Shown piece by piece: positions 6,367 to 8,353 of a stretch of 8,353 nucleotides of DNA. This DNA comes from Verrucomicrobiota bacterium. Its GTDB lineage: Bacteria; Verrucomicrobiota; Verrucomicrobiia; Methylacidiphilales; Verrucolacustridaceae. Below the pieces are notes generated by a model, which made no database searches, was not told where the DNA came from, and saw only the letters and a program-made list of their open reading frames with translations. Location: contig RGGS01000044.1 in NCBI GenBank assembly GCA_010024525.1, positions 1 to 8,353 on the forward strand, written 5' to 3'. The position numbers and the translations under genes are program-made. The stretch's first letter is position 1. The number at the start of each line of letters is the position of its first letter.

Positions 6367-6458
6367 GGTAGGGCCGATGGTCCCCATCGGCCGATCGATC
6401 GGATAACAATACTCAGCCTGTCAATCGGCTGCCCCGACCCGGTCGGGGCAGCCCTACC
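6367..6458. repeat. Paired-hairpin element 3
   Basis: This 92-nt unit is bounded by the exact inverted 8-mers GGTAGGGC and GCCCTACC. The first hairpin is GGCCGATGG (6372-6380) with CCATCGGCC (6384-6392). The second is GCCCCGACC (6431-6439) with GGTCGGGGC (6441-6449), close in sequence to the second hairpin of element 1. Like element 1 it is followed by AAAGYTGGAATTT. Confidence 0.78.
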
Positions 6459-6486
6459 AAAGCTGGAATTTGATGCTTCTATGTTA

Positions 6487-6572
6487 GGTAGGGCGGGATC
6501 GATGATCCCGCCTAGCCGAAATTTTTAGGCACGGGGCCTTGATCTAGGCGCCCTCATCGAGGGCGCCCTACC
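6487..6572. repeat. Paired-hairpin element 4
   Basis: This 86-nt unit starts GGTAGGGC and ends CCCTACC. It holds CGGGATC-GAT-GATCCCG (within 6489-6514) and, in opposite orientation 30 nt on, CGCCCTC-ATC-GAGGGCG (within 6545-6570). The same two hairpins in the same order recur in element 7. Confidence 0.8.
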
Positions 6573-6586
6573 TAAGCCACAAACTC

Positions 6587-6636
6587 GAGACCCAAAAAAA
6601 ACAAATACCCGGGGCCCTTTCGGATGCTGGGGTCTC
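6587..6636 (-). terminator. Porin 3' structure with T-tract, possible terminator
   Basis: On the minus strand, downstream of the porin stop, a GC-rich stretch (6608-6618) leads into a run of eight T residues (6594-6601 on the plus strand as A). GAGACCC (6587-6593) and GGGTCTC (6630-6636) are perfectly complementary and enclose this T-run. A terminator fits the position, but the strongest pairing would sequester the T-tract rather than precede it. Confidence 0.35.
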
Positions 6637-6661
6637 TAAACTGACTATGTTCTAAATTTGT

Positions 6662-7874
6662 TTAGAAGCTGTAGACCACTTCCGCGCCGGCATAGTGTGC
6701 GGGACCGCCTGAGCCGCTCACCGCCGGCCCATCAGTCGAAGCGGAGGATCCGCCCACGGATCCTGCACCCCAATCCAACCTGTACTCCGCACGGATCATC
6801 ATGTTCTCAATCACATGAAAACCCGCCGTGATGGTGTATTCCCAAAGATTGTTTCCCGTGTTGTGTCCAAAACCATCATTTTGGGTTGTTTGCGCACCAT
6901 TGACGCCAAACTTGCCCGCATTGTTTGAACCCAGGAACTCCGCCCGACTTGCGAGGCTAAACCAGTCGTTGAACTGATATTTGGTGTAGGCGGCGGCCCC
7001 GTACCAGGTAGTGGCGCCTGCGGCCCCGGAAAAAGTTCCGAGAATCGCGTCAAAAGCCAAAAGGAGCTTGTCGTCAGCAAATTTGGGAGTCCAATTTCCC
7101 CAACTGTCGTAAATCAAGGTGTACCCGTTGGCGTTACTTGCCCCATAGGCCGCGTAGATGGGCTCCGAATTATCCGGAACGGAGAAGGAAGTGTCGTTCT
7201 CTGAAGCCGTGCTGTACTGGAAGTTATGGGCCCAATTTGCGTTTCCGCCCGGTGCCGTGATGTTCAAGCCCGCCAGAAGAGCGACACCATCTCCCTGACC
7301 CGAAGTCGTGGTCATATTATCGGAGCCCGAGCCATTGGCCACCCCCAGCTTACCGTCCAAATACTCGTCGAATTTATAGCTCGAGAGGACACCGGTGTAA
7401 TAGAATGGCAGCTGGTTCCAAAGCAACCCAAAGGTCACATTCATATTCACTGGACGCTCCAAAGCCTCATAGCCGAGGAAGGAAACAAATTTTCCCACAT
7501 TAAAATCCCAACCGTTACCTACAGGGACACGAAAGGTGACGAACGCTTGCTCCAAGAAAAGCGAATTCGAGTCTTGGTCGGCATTGTCAATGGATCCATT
7601 CCCCGAATCACGGTTTTTCATGAAGTTCGCATCCTCACCGATCATCACATCCATGCGGAAACCTCTGGCTTGTGCCCGTAAAATTATAGCTATAGCCCGT
7701 ATCCACATAGCCGCTCAGCACCACCCCCTTTTGAGCTGTCTCAACAAAATTGTTTTGCACGATTTTTTTGGTCTCCTTGGCCGAAACAGAGTCATCGGAG
7801 GAATCTGCCCAGACGTGAACTCCCATCCATCCCAGGCACAGCAGGGAAACAAAAGTTTTGGCGTTTAATTTCAT
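6662..7874 (-). pseudogene. Outer-membrane beta-barrel porin (BBP2/OmpL-like), broken by an internal loss and frameshift
   Basis: The gene encodes an outer-membrane channel. ATG 7874 opens a signal peptide of about 23 residues (MKLNAKTFVSLLCLGWMGVHVWA, cut before DSSDD when written across two parts: hydrophobic core FVSLLCLGWMGV). A short linker and the first strand GYVDTGYSYNFTG follow. After about 7680 that frame yields unrelated residues and stops at 7635. The porin continues in another frame from about 7669 (ARGFRMDVMIGEDANF), through VGKFVSFLGYEALERPVN, the NYPFYYTG-like QLPFYYTGVL and many alternating strands, to a C-terminal AGAEVVYSF; a final Phe is the usual BAM signal. Family members normally have a further few tens of residues between the first strand and the GFRMDVMIGED segment, so a deletion rather than a simple one-base slip is inferred. 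The leader is AT-rich and lacks a clear Shine-Dalgarno. Confidence 0.78.
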
Positions 7875-7917
7875 AAGACATGACTTTAGGAGACGAATGC
7901 AAAGACTGAAAAGTGAA

Positions 7918-7955
7918 TTGTTGGAATTTATAAAGTTTGTATATCTTTTATAATT
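7918..7955 (-). promoter_or_regulatory. AT-rich leader of the porin gene, promoter likely
   Basis: This stretch is markedly AT-rich compared with its GC-rich surroundings and lies about 45-80 nt before the porin start. On the minus strand it offers TATAAA- and TATACA-like boxes, but no -35 box with good spacing stands out. A promoter here is inferred mainly from composition and position. Confidence 0.35.
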
Positions 7956-7971
7956 AAGGCTTTGTAGCCTT
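7956..7971. promoter_or_regulatory. Small palindrome AAGGCT-ttgt-AGCCTT upstream of the porin promoter region
   Basis: Two perfect 6-bp arms around TTGT border the AT-rich leader. The site could bind a regulator or act as a small hairpin ending transcription. Nothing further supports either reading. Confidence 0.25.
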
Positions 7972-8000
7972 GAGAGATCAGATGGGTCACCACGAGGGGA

Positions 8001-8039
8001 GTAGGGACGGCCTTAGGAGAAACCTTCGTCCGCCCCTAC
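8001..8039. repeat. Short hairpin element 5 (GTAGGG...CCCTAC)
   Basis: This 39-nt unit has GTAGGG and CCCCTAC ends and a stem of GGACG with CGTCC, enclosing smaller GG/CC pairing. It is about half the size of the other units, as if only one hairpin were kept. No gene is seen between 7875 and 8353. Confidence 0.55.
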
Positions 8040-8069
8040 TGGAGTCCAAAACCTTGAAAATTAAACTTC

Positions 8070-8121
8070 GGTAGGGCCCGGCGGGCCGGGTTTGCGGTCC
8101 GCCCGGAGGTCGGACCCTACC
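8070..8121. repeat. Paired-hairpin element 6, compact
   Basis: This 52-nt unit is bounded by GGTAGGG and CCCTACC. It holds CCCGGC (8077-8082) with GCCGGG (8085-8090), then GGTCCG (8096-8101) with CGGACC (8111-8116). The two hairpins lie almost back to back, without the usual spacer. Confidence 0.68.
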
Positions 8122-8142
8122 CAGCATGTATTTTATCGGTAT

Positions 8143-8161
8143 GGACTGCTCCCCGAACCAT
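8143..8161. repeat. GGACTGCTC motif, copy 2
   Basis: GGACTGCTCCCCGAACCAT matches the sequence at 5023-5041 with three differences. It begins 21 nt after element 6. Confidence 0.45.
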
Positions 8162-8222
8162 TCTAGGACGCTTGGGACTCGCGCCCGTAACTATGATTCA
8201 GAGATTGTAATTTCATTATATA

Positions 8223-8305
8223 GGTAGGGCGGGATCGATGATCCCGCCTAATTGAAATTCCAACCATGCAGCCTTAATCTAGGCGCCCTCATCGAGGGCG
8301 CCCTA
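8223..8305. repeat. Paired-hairpin element 7, near copy of element 4
   Basis: The hairpins at 8225-8250 and 8280-8305 are identical to those at 6489-6514 and 6545-6570, while the 29-nt spacer is only partly alike (GAAATT and GCCTTRATC are shared). The right end reads CCCTAGG rather than CCCTACC. Confidence 0.8.
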
Positions 8306-8324
8306 GGCCTGAAATGTAAATCTC

Positions 8325-8353
8325 GGTAGAGCCGATGGTCCCCATCGGCCGAT
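8325..8353. repeat. Hairpin element 8, cut by the window end
   Basis: GGTAGAGC followed by GCCGATGG-TCC-CCATCGGC repeats the first hairpin of element 3 with one changed base in the left end. The remainder lies outside the window. Confidence 0.7.

Noticed and set aside
7226..7868. Plus-strand open frames across the porin region
   Set aside because: They run antisense to recognisable beta-barrel sequence and have no start signals or family likeness.

Overview
The window looks like accessory-rich chromosome from a Gram-negative, moderately GC-rich bacterium. The best guess is Verrucomicrobiota, possibly Opitutales-like. This is inferred from a BBP2/OmpL-like porin ending in phenylalanine, a HEAT-THUMP-methyltransferase protein, a GT87 membrane protein, and gene gaps filled with short hairpin repeats. 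No rRNA, tRNA, CRISPR array, transposase or phage gene was seen.

Layout. The C-terminal end of a spermidine/putrescine-type ABC permease (1-165) is followed by a 206-nt gap with small hairpins. Next is a saccharopine dehydrogenase-family gene of the carboxynorspermidine synthase type (372-1424) with the only strong Shine-Dalgarno in the window, then a terminator. A broken tyrosyl-tRNA synthetase gene (1575-2508), a HEAT-THUMP RNA methyltransferase (2577-4115) and leucyl/phenylalanyl-tRNA-protein transferase aat (4139-4792) follow on the plus strand. On the minus strand lie a GT87 glycosyltransferase (5071-6225) and a broken outer-membrane porin (6662-7874). The gaps at 4793-5070, 6238-6661 and 7875-8353 hold eight copies or fragments of a paired-hairpin element bounded by GGTAGGG and CCCTACC.

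How the genes fit together. A possible polyamine theme (uptake permease next to a polyamine or lysine-type dehydrogenase) is suggestive but unproven. tyrS, the RNA methyltransferase and aat all concern tRNA or translation and sit close together on one strand, so they may be co-transcribed.

Two points stand out. First, three conserved genes (dehydrogenase, tyrS, porin) each appear to lack an internal block of tens of residues, with clean flanks on both sides. One loss is in frame and two shift the frame. This could be real decay or an assembly fault; loss of an essential gene such as tyrS makes the second option serious. Second, the hairpin family keeps its outer ends and loop while its stems vary with compensating changes, which points to conserved structure and an amplified, REP-like element.
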